A DNA stretch of 64,000 nt, from contig NZ_RBZP01000015.1 in NCBI RefSeq assembly GCF_003628505.1, forward strand, positions 1 to 64,000, read 5' to 3'. The number at the start of each line of letters is the position of its first letter. Position 1 is the first letter of the stretch. Under the pieces are notes generated by a model that saw nothing but the letters and a program-made list of their open reading frames with translations, searched no databases and was not told where the DNA came from. Made by a program: the position numbers and the translations under genes. The DNA is from Oceanobacillus halophilus (lineage in GTDB: Bacteria; Bacillota; Bacilli; Bacillales; Amphibacillaceae). This document shows, piece by piece, positions 1 through 8,993 of the stretch.

Positions 1-190
1 CTGTGAACGCCTATAAAAAGGTTGTGAGCGCCTATAAAAAGCTGTGAGCGCCTATAAAAAGCTGTGAGCGCCTATAAAAAGCTGTGAGCGCCTATAAAAG
101 AGCGTGAACGCCTATAAAAGATAGGAAGCGCCTATAAACGGAGAAAAGCGCCGACAAAATCAAGGATAACGCCTATAATAAGCGCTAATA
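1..190. repeat. 20-bp tandem array (CGCCTATAA family), copy 1
   Basis: About nine head-to-tail units of 20 bp, consensus near AGCGCCTATAAAAAGCTGTG. They are almost perfect around positions 20-100 and decay toward position 190. There is no unique spacer between units, so this is not a CRISPR. The array begins at or before the window edge and ends about 55 bases before the first gene. Related arrays lie near 3395-3495 (decayed) and, inverted, at 27345-27490. Function unknown. Confidence 0.9.
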
Positions 191-248
191 AAATAGTAAA
201 ATGATACAGTCAGCTAGTAATCAGTAATGAACAAGGGGGAGAATGAGG

Positions 249-872
249 ATGTATTTTCTCATTGTTAGCTTGGTTGGGTATTTGTTTGGTTGTCTGCATG
301 GTTCACAGCTAGTTGGTAAACTAAAGAAGATAGACATTAAAAATTCTGGGGTTAAAAATGCCGGTGCTTCCAATACAACTATACTGTTAGGCTGGAAATA
401 TGGTGTTTTTGTTGCAATTATTGATATTTTCAAAGCTACATTGGCTATCCTGCTAGTATTATATATACTGAACGAAAATGGAATTACTGGTGACTTGCAG
501 ACACTGCTTATTTATATCACTCTACTCTTTGTGATAATCGGTCATAATTATCCAATAACGATGAAATTTAGCGGCGGTAAAGGAACAGCATCTTTAGTTG
601 GGGCTCTATTAGCTATAGATTGGAAAGTGGCCGTCATTGGAATTGGGATTTTGCTACTATTCACCATTGCAACGGACTACCTGGTTATTGGTGTTTTATT
701 CATGTACGTTTCCTTTTTAATAACGACAGCTGTATTTTTTGGAGTAGAGCCAGCGATCGTCGTATTATTTCTATCTGTATTAAGTTTTATGAAACATTTG
801 GAAAACTATAAACGTATTATGAAAAAGCAAGAAACAAGACTTTCGAGTATGTATAAAAAGAAGATTTCTTAA
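249..872 (+). CDS. PlsY-family glycerol-3-phosphate acyltransferase (paralogue)
   Basis: A very hydrophobic protein of 207 residues with several membrane spans. It shows the family signatures: an N-terminal GSQLVGKL segment, the GHNYP..FSGGKGTAS motif near the middle and HLENYKRI near the C-terminus. PlsY enzymes move an acyl group from acyl phosphate to glycerol-3-phosphate in the membrane, the first step of phospholipid synthesis. The second motif reads NSGVKNAGASN where the usual form is GSGNxGATN, so this is probably a divergent paralogue rather than the housekeeping copy. The start at 249 is chosen because GGGGGAG at 235-241 is well spaced for it; an ATG at 243 is too close. It is followed after 15 bases by the DUF456 gene. 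Confidence 0.8.
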   Translation: MYFLIVSLVGYLFGCLHGSQLVGKLKKIDIKNSGVKNAGASNTTILLGWKYGVFVAIIDIFKATLAILLVLYILNENGITGDLQTLLIYITLLFVIIGHNYPITMKFSGGKGTASLVGALLAIDWKVAVIGIGILLLFTIATDYLVIGVLFMYVSFLITTAVFFGVEPAIVVLFLSVLSFMKHLENYKRIMKKQETRLSSMYKKKIS

Positions 873-887
873 TAGGAGGATACTTTC

Positions 888-1373
888 GTGCTGGATTTTA
901 TCATTTGGATTGTGATTATCGCCTTATTTGTATTAAGTTTTGTCGGAATACTTTACCCGATTATTCCTTCTGTTCTTGTTTTATGGGTGGGGTTTTTACT
1001 TTATCAGTTCATCATAAATGCGAATGAATTGACGGCATCGTTTTGGATTGTCATGGTCATTTTCACGATTTTCCTTTTTGTTGCAGATATATTGGCGAAC
1101 AGTTATTTTGTGAAAAAATATGGAGGAAGTAAGTGGGGGGAACGAGGGGCAGCGATAGCAGTTATTGTTGGTTCGTTTATTGTACCGCCATTTGGAATTA
1201 TTATTGTTCCTTTTATCACGGTCTTTCTCGTTGAATTGATTCAAAAACGTACACCTCAAGAATCTGCACGTGCATCTGTTGGGTCGCTGCTTGGATTTTT
1301 AGGAGGATCTGCAGCAAAGGTTCTTGTTCAATTAGTGATGATTTTCTGGTTTTTTGTTGTCATTATTTTTTAG
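888..1373 (+). CDS. DUF456 family membrane protein
   Basis: A 161-residue integral membrane protein with about four hydrophobic segments. The central stretch ADILANSYFVKKYGGSKWG followed by a glycine- and proline-rich segment (GSFIVPPFGIIIVPF) is typical of the DUF456 (YqgC-like) family, whose function is not established. The start is GTG at 888, preceded by AGGAGGA at 874-880. It sits 15 bases after the PlsY-like gene and 21 bases before pdxK, so the first genes of the window are probably one transcript. Family assignment is fairly sure; role is unknown. Confidence 0.75.
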   Translation: MLDFIIWIVIIALFVLSFVGILYPIIPSVLVLWVGFLLYQFIINANELTASFWIVMVIFTIFLFVADILANSYFVKKYGGSKWGERGAAIAVIVGSFIVPPFGIIIVPFITVFLVELIQKRTPQESARASVGSLLGFLGGSAAKVLVQLVMIFWFFVVIIF

Positions 1374-1394
1374 CAAGTAAGAAAGGAGTATATT

Positions 1395-2228
1395 ATGAAA
1401 CATCCATCACGCGTAATGAGTATTGCAGGATCTGCAGCAGGTGGTAGTGCTGGTATTCAGGCTGATTTGAAGACGTTTCAGGAATTAGATGTTTATGGCA
1501 TGAGTATCATTACTGCTATTGTTGGCAGACATCCTGAAACAAATAAAAATGTACATGCTGTGAGTATTGAAGCAATTGAAGCGCAGTTTGCAACAGCAAT
1601 AAAACAGGTTGGGGTTGACGGGCTAAAAACGGGAATGCTTTTCTCAAAAGAAGTTATTGAGACTGTTGCCGGCTTATTGAAACGTTCAGGAGTAGAAAGA
1701 ATAGTTGTTGATCCTGTTATGATAGGAAAAATGAATTCTAAATTATTGGAAGATGATGCGATAGAAGCATTAAAAACAAAACTTATTCCGTTAGCCACGA
1801 TTATCACACCAAATGTTCCAGAGGCCTCTGTTTTATTAGAGGATAGACCTTTACATACTATAGAAGATTTACAGAAGGCGGCAGTAGATTTGCATCAACT
1901 TGGAGCTCCAAATGTTCTAGTAAAAGGTGGTCGCCTAAAAGGTCCAGCCATTGATGTACTATATGATGGAGAAACCATCACAACCTACGAGGCACCGCGA
2001 ATAGACACGGTTCATACTAGTGGAGCGGGATGCTCTTATTCTGCAGCAATTGCTGCCAATTTAACGAAAGGATTACCGGTGAAAGAAGCAGTCAGACGTG
2101 CAAAAAGTTATGTAACAACAGCTATTGAACATGGTTTTTCTTATACCGAAATCGTAGGACCGACCTATCATGCAGCTGAGAGAAAATACGGGGAAGCCTA
2201 TAAGATTAAGATTGACACACTACAATAA
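1395..2228 (+). CDS. pdxK: Pyridoxine/pyridoxal kinase of the ThiD-like type
   Basis: A ribokinase-fold kinase of 277 residues that phosphorylates B6 vitamers with ATP. Visible signatures are SIAGSAAGGSAGIQADLKTF at the N-terminus, GVDGLKTGM, VVDPVM, ITPNVPEA and the C-terminal HTSGAGCSYSAAIAA, which holds the anion hole and catalytic region. Overall it resembles B. subtilis PdxK more than hydroxymethylpyrimidine kinase ThiD, including the VLYDGET segment and a GC pair after SGA. An HMP kinase activity cannot be excluded from sequence alone. RBS AAGGAG lies just upstream. The nicotinamidase-like gene follows after 16 bases, so the two cofactor-related genes are likely co-transcribed. Confidence 0.82.
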   Translation: MKHPSRVMSIAGSAAGGSAGIQADLKTFQELDVYGMSIITAIVGRHPETNKNVHAVSIEAIEAQFATAIKQVGVDGLKTGMLFSKEVIETVAGLLKRSGVERIVVDPVMIGKMNSKLLEDDAIEALKTKLIPLATIITPNVPEASVLLEDRPLHTIEDLQKAAVDLHQLGAPNVLVKGGRLKGPAIDVLYDGETITTYEAPRIDTVHTSGAGCSYSAAIAANLTKGLPVKEAVRRAKSYVTTAIEHGFSYTEIVGPTYHAAERKYGEAYKIKIDTLQ

Positions 2229-2244
2229 TGGGGGAGTTTTGCAA

Positions 2245-2796
2245 ATGAGTAAGCGTGCATTGATTAATGTTGATTATACGTATGATTTTGTTGCAACAGA
2301 TGGGGCTTTAACATGTGGGGAGCCAGGGCAAGCGATTGAAGAAAAAGTAGTCGGTTTAACACAGGAATTCATCCATGCTGAAGATTATGTTGTATTTGCT
2401 ATAGATGCTCATAAGGAAGGGGATGAATTTCACCCAGAATCGAAATTATTCCCTCCGCACAATATCATTGGTACTTCAGGCAGAGATTTATATGGTAGAT
2501 TAGCCGATGTTTACGCAGAAAATGTAGGAAAAGACAATGTCTATTATTTTGATAAAACACGGTATAGCGCATTTGCTGGAACTGATTTAGAAATAAAATT
2601 ACGTGAAAGAGGAATTGAGGAAGTCCATATTATTGGCGTGTGCACGGATATCTGTGTTTTGCATACCGCAGTAGATGCGTATAATAAAGGGTTTCAAATC
2701 GTCATTCATAAAGATGCAGTGGCGAGCTTTAATAAGCAAGGGCACGAATGGGCATTGGGGCATTTTAGAGATTCATTAGGAGCAATGGTCAGGTGA
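2245..2796 (+). CDS. pncA: Isochorismatase-family hydrolase, probable nicotinamidase
   Basis: A 183-residue cysteine hydrolase. The catalytic triad of the family is visible as D10 (NVDYTYDF), K104 (FDKTRYSAF) and C137 (GVCTDICVLHT); D54 and H56 (IDAHKEGDEFH) fit the metal site of nicotinamidases. It resembles B. subtilis YueJ, which turns nicotinamide into nicotinate for NAD salvage. The ATG at 2245 with GGGGAG at 2231-2236 is used; an upstream in-frame ATG at 2170 would overlap pdxK by 59 bases and has no good RBS. Identity of the amide substrate is inferred. Confidence 0.82.
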   Translation: MSKRALINVDYTYDFVATDGALTCGEPGQAIEEKVVGLTQEFIHAEDYVVFAIDAHKEGDEFHPESKLFPPHNIIGTSGRDLYGRLADVYAENVGKDNVYYFDKTRYSAFAGTDLEIKLRERGIEEVHIIGVCTDICVLHTAVDAYNKGFQIVIHKDAVASFNKQGHEWALGHFRDSLGAMVR

Positions 2797-2811
2797 AAGA
2801 GGAGGTTGCTA

Positions 2812-3357
2812 ATGAAGGAAATCTTCAAAAGTACAAGTTTTAAGAAGTATAGAGTACGACTTGCTGACGCAAAAGATTCCGATGCAATCATAGATTTGCT
2901 AGCAAATACAGCAAAGTGGCTGCAATCAAAAGGAATTTCGCAATGGGAGCATCTACTTACTGGTGAGGAAAACGAAGAAATAATTCGCGATATTTCAAAT
3001 GGTGTTACTTATATAGTAGAAGAGAAGGACAAAATAGCAGCAACCTTTAATTTCTCATCCAAGCAAAATGATTGGGACGTGGAAATGTGGGGTAAACTAG
3101 ATGACAAAGCTTATTATATCCATCGACTAGCTATCAATCGAGAATATCAAAATCAAAATCTTGGGAGAAAACTTCTACATTGGATAGATGAGAATATTCG
3201 ACTTACAGATAGATGTATTCGCTTGGATTGTGTTGCAGATAATCCAATATTGAATCATCTATATCAGGAGACAGGATTTACTTTTAAAAAGTATGTAGAA
3301 ATGGACGGGGATAGATTTTCGGCCTATGAAAAGTGCTTTAAAAAGGTTGATAAATGA
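2812..3357 (+). CDS. GNAT family N-acetyltransferase
   Basis: A 181-residue acetyltransferase. The acetyl-CoA-binding motif A is readable as RLAINREYQNQNLGRKLLHW near residue 110, and the C-terminal NHLYQETGF matches motif B. The N-terminal part (WLQSKGISQWEHLL) is typical of Bacillus GNAT proteins of unknown substrate. The ATG at 2812 is preceded by AAAGAGGAGG; a TTG at 2806 overlaps that RBS and is rejected. It follows the nicotinamidase-like gene by 15 bases. Substrate unknown. Confidence 0.8.
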   Translation: MKEIFKSTSFKKYRVRLADAKDSDAIIDLLANTAKWLQSKGISQWEHLLTGEENEEIIRDISNGVTYIVEEKDKIAATFNFSSKQNDWDVEMWGKLDDKAYYIHRLAINREYQNQNLGRKLLHWIDENIRLTDRCIRLDCVADNPILNHLYQETGFTFKKYVEMDGDRFSAYEKCFKKVDK

Positions 3358-3394
3358 GGGGGAAGTTCTTATCAGGAAAGAACGCTAATGACTT

Positions 3395-3495
3395 TATGGT
3401 TGGGCACTCATAAACGCTCATAATGTAAGAGTTGAGCGCCCATAACCCAGGCCAAACGCCTATAACACTAGAAGAACCGCCCATAAATCTTGACT
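3395..3495. repeat. Decayed copies of the 20-bp CGCCTATAA family
   Basis: Four or five imperfect units (ACTCATAAACGCTC, GAGCGCCCATAACCC, AACGCCTATAACAC, ACCGCCCATAAATC) spaced by about 20 bases, in the same orientation as the array at 1-190. It lies between the GNAT gene and the proS T-box leader. Confidence 0.6.
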
Positions 3496-3559
3496 TTATA
3501 AAGCAGTCCATATATATTAGTTTATATTGACCATATACGAAACGTTGAAGAGGATTAGT

Positions 3560-3790
3560 ATAACATGATGTCTTTATCAGAGAGGAAATGGTTGGTGAGA
3601 ATTTCCGGGAGATACTTGTTAGAACCTGCCTCCAGAGTTCGCCATTGGAAAGGCTTTTTAGCTGTAAGATGTGCGCGGTTCCTTACCGTTACAAAGTAGA
3701 GAGTGCAAACTGAAGGATTACTCCTTTATTTTGCAAACAAGGGTGGTAACGCCAAACCTCGGTCCCTTTTCGGATGGAGGATTTTTTTGT
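3560..3790 (+). promoter_or_regulatory. T-box leader of proS with its terminator
   Basis: A tRNA-sensing leader. The T-box sequence AAGGGTGGTAACGCC is at 3739-3753; its TGGT would pair with an ACCA tRNA end, which fits the A73 discriminator of bacterial tRNA-Pro. It is followed by a hairpin made of CCTCGGTCC and GGATGGAGG (3757-3780) and a run of T at 3782-3788, the expected terminator. The stem I region starts near AGAGAGGAAATGG. A CCT at 3625-3627 is a possible proline specifier codon, but the exact specifier loop was not modelled. Confidence 0.85.
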
Positions 3791-3827
3791 GTTAAAAATG
3801 AAAATTAAATATAAAGAGGTGTCTATT

Positions 3828-5267
3828 TTGGGTAAGAAAAATAAACAGTTTGTCGAAAAAATTACTGCTATGGAAGATGATTTCGCACAGTGGTATACCG
3901 ATGTCGTAAAACAAGCAGAACTAGTGGACTATGGCTTAGTACGCGGAACGATGATTATTAAACCATATGGGTATGCCATTTGGGAAAACATTAAGGAAGA
4001 ATTAGATAAAAAGATAAAAGCGACAGGACACTCCAATGTGGCTTTTCCAGTTTTTATTCCTGAAAGCTTACTGCAAAAAGAAAAAGATCATGTAGAAGGA
4101 TTTGCTCCTGAGGTTGCTTGGATTACACATGGTGGGGAGGAAAAGCTTCAAGAACGATTGGCATTCCGCCCAACATCAGAAGTGCTTTTCTGTGATTATT
4201 ATTCTAAAAATATCCATTCCTATCGTGATCTTCCTAAGCTTTATAACCAATGGGCGAATGTGGTACGTTGGGAAAAAACAACACGTCCATTCTTGCGTTC
4301 CTCTGAATTCCATTGGCAAGAAGGGCATACAGCACATGCAACGGATGAAGATGCATCACAAGAAACTGACCGAATGCTGGGTGTATATGCAGATTTAGTA
4401 GAGGATTATTTAGCGATTCCTGTACTTAGAGGAAGAAAAACAGACAAAGAGAAATTCGCTGGTGCAAAATATACCTTAACAATCGAAAGTCTCATGCATG
4501 ATGGAAAAGCATTGCAGTCTGGTACATCCCATCACTTTGGTTCTGGTTTTGCCGAAGCTTTTGATATCACTTATCTGGATGAAAATGGTGAAAGTCAGTT
4601 TGTACATCAAACATCCTGGGGACTATCCACTCGTATTATGGGTGCGTTAATCATGGTTCACGGAGATAACCGCGGATTGGTTGTTCCGCCACGAATTGCT
4701 CCAACACAAGCGATGATTGTCCCTATTGCCCAGCACAAAGAAGGTGTACTGGATAAAGCTTATGCCTTAAGAGATCAATTAAAAGATCTTGTACGTGTAG
4801 ATATTGATGCAAGTGATAAAATGCCTGGTTGGAAGTTTAATGAATATGAAATGAAAGGTATCCCAGTGCGAATTGAAATGGGTCCTAAGGATATCGAAAA
4901 AGAACAAGTGGTATTAGTTCGCCGTGACACTGGTGAAAAAGAGTTCGTTGCGCTTAGCGACTTGGAAGAACGCCTTCCTAAGCTATTAGAAGAAGTTCAG
5001 GAAAACTTATACAATAAAGCATTAGAACATCGTAATGAAATGACCTCTGAAGCAACTAACATGGAGGACTTCAAACAAACCCTTGATTCAAAAGGTGGAT
5101 TTATTAAGGCGATGTGGTGTGGAGATACCGCATGTGAAGAGAAAATTAAGGAAGACACAACGGCAACATCCCGCTGTATTCCATTTGAACAAGAAAAAGT
5201 TACTGATACCTGTGTATGCTGTGGAAAAGAAGCAAAAGAAATGGTTTACTGGGCAAAAGCATATTAA
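3828..5267 (+). CDS. proS: Prolyl-tRNA synthetase, short archaeal/eukaryotic-like form
   Basis: A class II synthetase of 479 residues that charges tRNA-Pro. It begins [20 protein letters not shown] and carries class II motif 2 and 3 regions ([38 protein letters not shown]) and a C-terminal cysteine-rich part (CGDTACEE ... [18 protein letters not shown]). There is no insertion domain between motifs 2 and 3, so it is the short type seen beside or instead of the ~565-residue bacterial type. The start is TTG 3828 with AAAGAGGTG at 3813-3820; an upstream ATG at 3774 lies inside the T-box terminator and cannot be the usual start. Expression should rise when uncharged tRNA-Pro accumulates. Confidence 0.92.
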   Translation: MGKKNKQFVEKITAMEDDFAQWYTDVVKQAELVDYGLVRGTMIIKPYGYAIWENIKEELDKKIKATGHSNVAFPVFIPESLLQKEKDHVEGFAPEVAWITHGGEEKLQERLAFRPTSEVLFCDYYSKNIHSYRDLPKLYNQWANVVRWEKTTRPFLRSSEFHWQEGHTAHATDEDASQETDRMLGVYADLVEDYLAIPVLRGRKTDKEKFAGAKYTLTIESLMHDGKALQSGTSHHFGSGFAEAFDITYLDENGESQFVHQTSWGLSTRIMGALIMVHGDNRGLVVPPRIAPTQAMIVPIAQHKEGVLDKAYALRDQLKDLVRVDIDASDKMPGWKFNEYEMKGIPVRIEMGPKDIEKEQVVLVRRDTGEKEFVALSDLEERLPKLLEEVQENLYNKALEHRNEMTSEATNMEDFKQTLDSKGGFIKAMWCGDTACEEKIKEDTTATSRCIPFEQEKVTDTCVCCGKEAKEMVYWAKAY

Positions 5268-5271
5268 GATC

Positions 5272-5307
5272 AAACAAGCGTCAGTCAGTAATGGCGCTTG
5301 TTTTTTG
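5272..5307 (+). terminator. Intrinsic terminator of proS
   Basis: AACAAGCG and CGCTTGTT form an eight-pair stem, followed by a T run. It starts within ten bases of the proS stop. Confidence 0.85.
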
Positions 5308-5323
5308 GCATTTAGGAAATTAA

Positions 5324-5902
<579 letters not shown>

Positions 5903-5950
5903 AAAAATCGTAGGTGTAAACGATTAGGTTGCTTTGTTGAATCATAGAGA

Positions 5951-5981
5951 AGGAGGATACAGGAATTATAGGTATCCTCCT
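5951..5981 (-). terminator. Hairpin after apbE
   Basis: AGGAGGATAC and GTATCCTCCT form a perfect ten-pair stem with an 11-base loop, six bases past the apbE stop. The T tract in the minus direction is weak (TTCTCT), so it may act as an mRNA-stabilising hairpin. Confidence 0.55.
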
Positions 5982-5986
5982 GGAAA

Positions 5987-6922
5987 TTACGAAACAGCTT
6001 CCGTCAAATAGCTTTTAAGAGATTCTGTGTAAAGAAGTTCACTATTCTTAGTAATGATAATTCCATCAATATCTTTTAATTGATTTAACGTATCTATGAT
6101 TTGGTGTGGAGTCTGTCCGAATAATCGCCCAGTCCATATTTCTCCATCGACTGATTTCTCTGAAACAATGGTTAAGCCAGCGACTTCTGTTTTTATTGGA
6201 TAGCCAGTATTAGGGTCCAATATATGATGGTAGGTTTGATTATTCATCGTAAACGTTCTTTCGTAAATTCCAGAGGTAACAACGGATTGATTAAGAGCTT
6301 TCAAAATGGCGATGTAATTTCCTCGTGGAAGGAAAGGGTGCTGTATTCCTATTCGCCAGTAACCATCCTTTCGATTGGGGGAAATTCCGTATGTCATGAC
6401 ATTTCCACCTAAATTAATTAAAGCGGATGAAACATTCAGTGATTCTAAATCATGGATTAGAAGGTCCGCAATATATCCTTTTGCTAACGCGCCTAAATCA
6501 ATAAACATCCCGTTGTGTTTTAGAAAAACTGTTTGATTCTGGTCGTCAAGGATAATGTTACGAACTTGCGTTTTGCTTAGAAGAGTTTGTATCATCCTTT
6601 GTGATGGAACCTTAGCATCTTCAAGTCCAATACGCCAAGCATTAACGAGAGGGCCAATTGCAATATTTAAGGAACTGTTGGGAGCAGAGCTATGTATCTT
6701 TCCAATTTTAATTAATTCGTACAAACTTGGATTTACTTTCACTGGTTTCAATCCTGCATTATTGTTTACTTCCATTAATTCTGAAGCAGAATCATGGGCG
6801 CTAAAACGCTTCTCATAACGTTTTAAACGGTCGATTATTTCATCCAAAATTACATTTGCATGGTTATGCTGTATGGATAATTGGATAATTGTCCCCATTC
6901 TATGTATTTCACGGCTTTCCAT
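5987..6922 (-). CDS. apbE: FAD:protein FMN transferase, cytosolic
   Basis: A 311-residue ApbE-family protein that transfers FMN from FAD to a threonine in target proteins. Visible family segments are HRMGTIIQLSI near the start, FSAHDSASELMEVN, NIAIGPLVNAWRIG, FIDLGALAKGYIAD (Mg and FAD site), NLGGNVMTYG, VVTSGIYERTF and HHILDPNTGYP. Unlike many ApbE enzymes it has no lipoprotein signal or membrane anchor, so it should act in the cytosol. It is the last gene of a three-gene minus-strand operon, 73 bases after a protein ending in two matching flavinylation motifs, which is its obvious target. RBS is GGGGGA before the ATG at 6922. Confidence 0.93.
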   Translation of the reverse strand: MESREIHRMGTIIQLSIQHNHANVILDEIIDRLKRYEKRFSAHDSASELMEVNNNAGLKPVKVNPSLYELIKIGKIHSSAPNSSLNIAIGPLVNAWRIGLEDAKVPSQRMIQTLLSKTQVRNIILDDQNQTVFLKHNGMFIDLGALAKGYIADLLIHDLESLNVSSALINLGGNVMTYGISPNRKDGYWRIGIQHPFLPRGNYIAILKALNQSVVTSGIYERTFTMNNQTYHHILDPNTGYPIKTEVAGLTIVSEKSVDGEIWTGRLFGQTPHQIIDTLNQLKDIDGIIITKNSELLYTESLKSYLTEAVS

Positions 6923-6995
6923 TTCTGTTATAATCCCCCTTTCGTAGTTTAGGCAAAACTATTAGGTAAAAAGAGGCCATAAAGACCTCTTTTAA

Positions 6996-8186
6996 TTAAT
7001 TATCTTTAACAGTCGCCCCTGAAACGGTATCTACTTTAGAAGTTGCTCCGGATACTGCGTCTACTTCGCCCCCTGTTAATTGTTGTCCTGTCTGTTCTAA
7101 ATACCAATCAATAATTGGTTTAATATCTTTCACATATTCATTGATACCGACATAATTGCCATCTTCATCACGGACTGCTTGGTAACTATGAACAACAAAC
7201 TTGTCTGGTCCATGTGTTGGTACATGGGTTCTGACCACATCTTCTTTCCCATTTCGTAATTGTTGAATAACCCAAGCTACACTGCTAAAGGCTCTTTCTG
7301 GATGGCAATTAGCTAATGGATTTCCTACCTGTTCGGGTCTGCGAGCTGCTAACATATCTTCGTCTTCATACTTATAGTTATAGTACAAGAATTGATTGTT
7401 GCTATCCGCAAAAGTTAATTCTGCTGGCATAGATTTTAAGAAGTAATTTAACTGATTAACCGTTAATACTCCTCGATCTAATTTCACATACGTATCGCCT
7501 TCAACCGCTTTCGTTTTGTCAGATGCTTGTTCTACCCAGTCATCGGCTAACATATCAATATCTTCAATCGTTGTTTCGATTTTTCCAGTAGCATGTAAAT
7601 CCTCTGTACTTGATAAATCTTTCATACCCTCAGGAGAGTCCATCACGTTGACTACATTAATAAAGCGAATAAATTTCTTCAGGCAGGTTTCTAAAAATTG
7701 GATGGTTTCTTTATCTTTCAGGTTATCATTCTCATCAAATGCTCGATGCACTTCTCCTAACAGAAACTCATTTCCTGGCATGACTACTGCATTTACACCA
7801 GGGGCATCTAATACTTGCCGCAAATGTAATTGGGAACGGGAAGACCCTTGTACATCATAAGAAGCTCCCACAATCATGATTGGTTTTCCATCGAGAGGAT
7901 GTATTTTAAATGATAGCCATTCTAAAACGCTCTGTAATGCAGATGGGATTGTATGGTTATATTCGGGTGTGGCAATGATGACTCCATCTGCTCCCATAAT
8001 TTTTCTATTTAACCGCTGAATTGGTTCACTGTTTGTTTGATCATTTGATTGATTAAACAAAGGAATATCTTGTATATCCAAAACTTCTACATCCACTATT
8101 TGATTAAAATGCTTAGCTATAAATTTTAACAATAGACGATTATATGAAAAATCTGCATTTGATCCAACTATTCCTACGATTTTCAT
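6996..8186 (-). CDS. NAD(P)H-dependent FMN reductase-PAS-like fusion with two flavinylation motifs
   Basis: A 396-residue fusion. Residues 1 to about 175 are a flavodoxin-like FMN reductase (VGIVGSN at the start, [40 protein letters not shown]). A linker leads to about residues 250-370, which resemble the PAS-like C-terminal part of DUF438 proteins ([32 protein letters not shown]). The last 21 residues hold two copies of the ApbE target motif: DAVSGATS (T382) and DTVSGATV (T392). No signal peptide is present. I infer that covalent FMN groups on the tail receive electrons from the reductase domain. It sits 19 bases after a single-domain reductase and upstream of apbE. The physiological acceptor is unknown. 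Confidence 0.85.
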   Translation of the reverse strand: MKIVGIVGSNADFSYNRLLLKFIAKHFNQIVDVEVLDIQDIPLFNQSNDQTNSEPIQRLNRKIMGADGVIIATPEYNHTIPSALQSVLEWLSFKIHPLDGKPIMIVGASYDVQGSSRSQLHLRQVLDAPGVNAVVMPGNEFLLGEVHRAFDENDNLKDKETIQFLETCLKKFIRFINVVNVMDSPEGMKDLSSTEDLHATGKIETTIEDIDMLADDWVEQASDKTKAVEGDTYVKLDRGVLTVNQLNYFLKSMPAELTFADSNNQFLYYNYKYEDEDMLAARRPEQVGNPLANCHPERAFSSVAWVIQQLRNGKEDVVRTHVPTHGPDKFVVHSYQAVRDEDGNYVGINEYVKDIKPIIDWYLEQTGQQLTGGEVDAVSGATSKVDTVSGATVKDN

Positions 8187-8205
8187 CTAAATACCTCCTA
8201 TTTGT

Positions 8206-8814
8206 TTAATTGTCTTCCCATGAGAAGCTTTTTGTTTGTTTCTTAGGAGAATGATTCGTTTTGACTAATTGATTCGTAATATCAACAAATTGTACAAAGT
8301 CATCGAAGATTTGTTCAAGTTCTTCTATTTTATTTTGATGCTTTAGATTACCCTCTTCATCAAAGGCCTGTAAGGAAAATCCTAATAAAAACTCGGAACT
8401 GGGCATAATTCGTGCTTTCAATTCAGGTGCATCAAGCATTTGTCGTAAATGCGTTTGGGAGCGGGAAGAACCTAATCTTCCATAAGAAGCACCAGTTATC
8501 ATTACTGGTTTATCAATTAATGGCTGATTGGTATAAGATAACCATTCTAATGTACTTTTTAAAGCTGCTGGTACAGAATGATTGTATTCTGGAGTACTTA
8601 TAATTACTCCGTCTGCTTCTGTAATTTTATCCGATAGTTGTTGCACTTTATCAGGCGCTTTTCTGTCTTCCGGTTTATTAAAAGCAGGCAAATCCTTTAT
8701 TTCACAAAGTTGGATGTTTGCCTTATCTGCAAAATGCTTTTGAATAAATTGCAACAACATGCGATTTGTAGAGTTGTCTGAGTTTGTCCCTACAATACCA
8801 ATAAAATTATTCAT
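8206..8814 (-). CDS. NAD(P)H-dependent FMN reductase
   Basis: A 202-residue flavodoxin-fold reductase with GIVGTNSDNS at the start, STPEYNHSVPAALKSTLEWL near residue 75 and GASYGRLGSSRSQTHLRQML near residue 110, the features that bind FMN. It closely parallels the N-terminal domain of the next gene, so the pair arose by duplication, one copy having gained the PAS-like and flavinylation parts. It is the first gene of the operon reductase, fusion reductase, apbE. Such enzymes reduce flavins, quinones or azo compounds; the natural substrate is not evident. RBS is AGAAAGGAGC before the ATG at 8814. Confidence 0.85.
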   Translation of the reverse strand: MNNFIGIVGTNSDNSTNRMLLQFIQKHFADKANIQLCEIKDLPAFNKPEDRKAPDKVQQLSDKITEADGVIISTPEYNHSVPAALKSTLEWLSYTNQPLIDKPVMITGASYGRLGSSRSQTHLRQMLDAPELKARIMPSSEFLLGFSLQAFDEEGNLKHQNKIEELEQIFDDFVQFVDITNQLVKTNHSPKKQTKSFSWEDN

Positions 8815-8843
8815 TTTATTGCTCCTTTCTCCAAGTATGTATA

Positions 8844-8855
8844 TAGCAATTGCTA
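8844..8855 (-). promoter_or_regulatory. Palindrome upstream of the flavin operon
   Basis: TAGCAATTGCTA is a perfect 12-base palindrome, 30 bases before the first start codon and close to where the promoter should be. It is a possible operator of a redox- or quinone-sensing repressor; the regulator is unknown. Confidence 0.4.
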
Positions 8856-8993
8856 CACTAATAGTTTATCCTTCCTCACCGATCATGAAACATACATCTG
8901 TACCCCAAATCAAATGACTTAAAATAGATTCAATTATTCCGGACAAAGTAGAAAAGGCAATATCAAATAAATAATGAAAGTTTAAAAAAACTA

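Noticed and set aside
1-190. CRISPR array
   Set aside because: Units are contiguous 20-mers with no unique spacers, and there are no cas genes nearby.
3774-3827. Upstream ATG start for proS
   Set aside because: It lies within the T-box terminator and has no ribosome site; TTG 3828 is well spaced from AAAGAGGTG.
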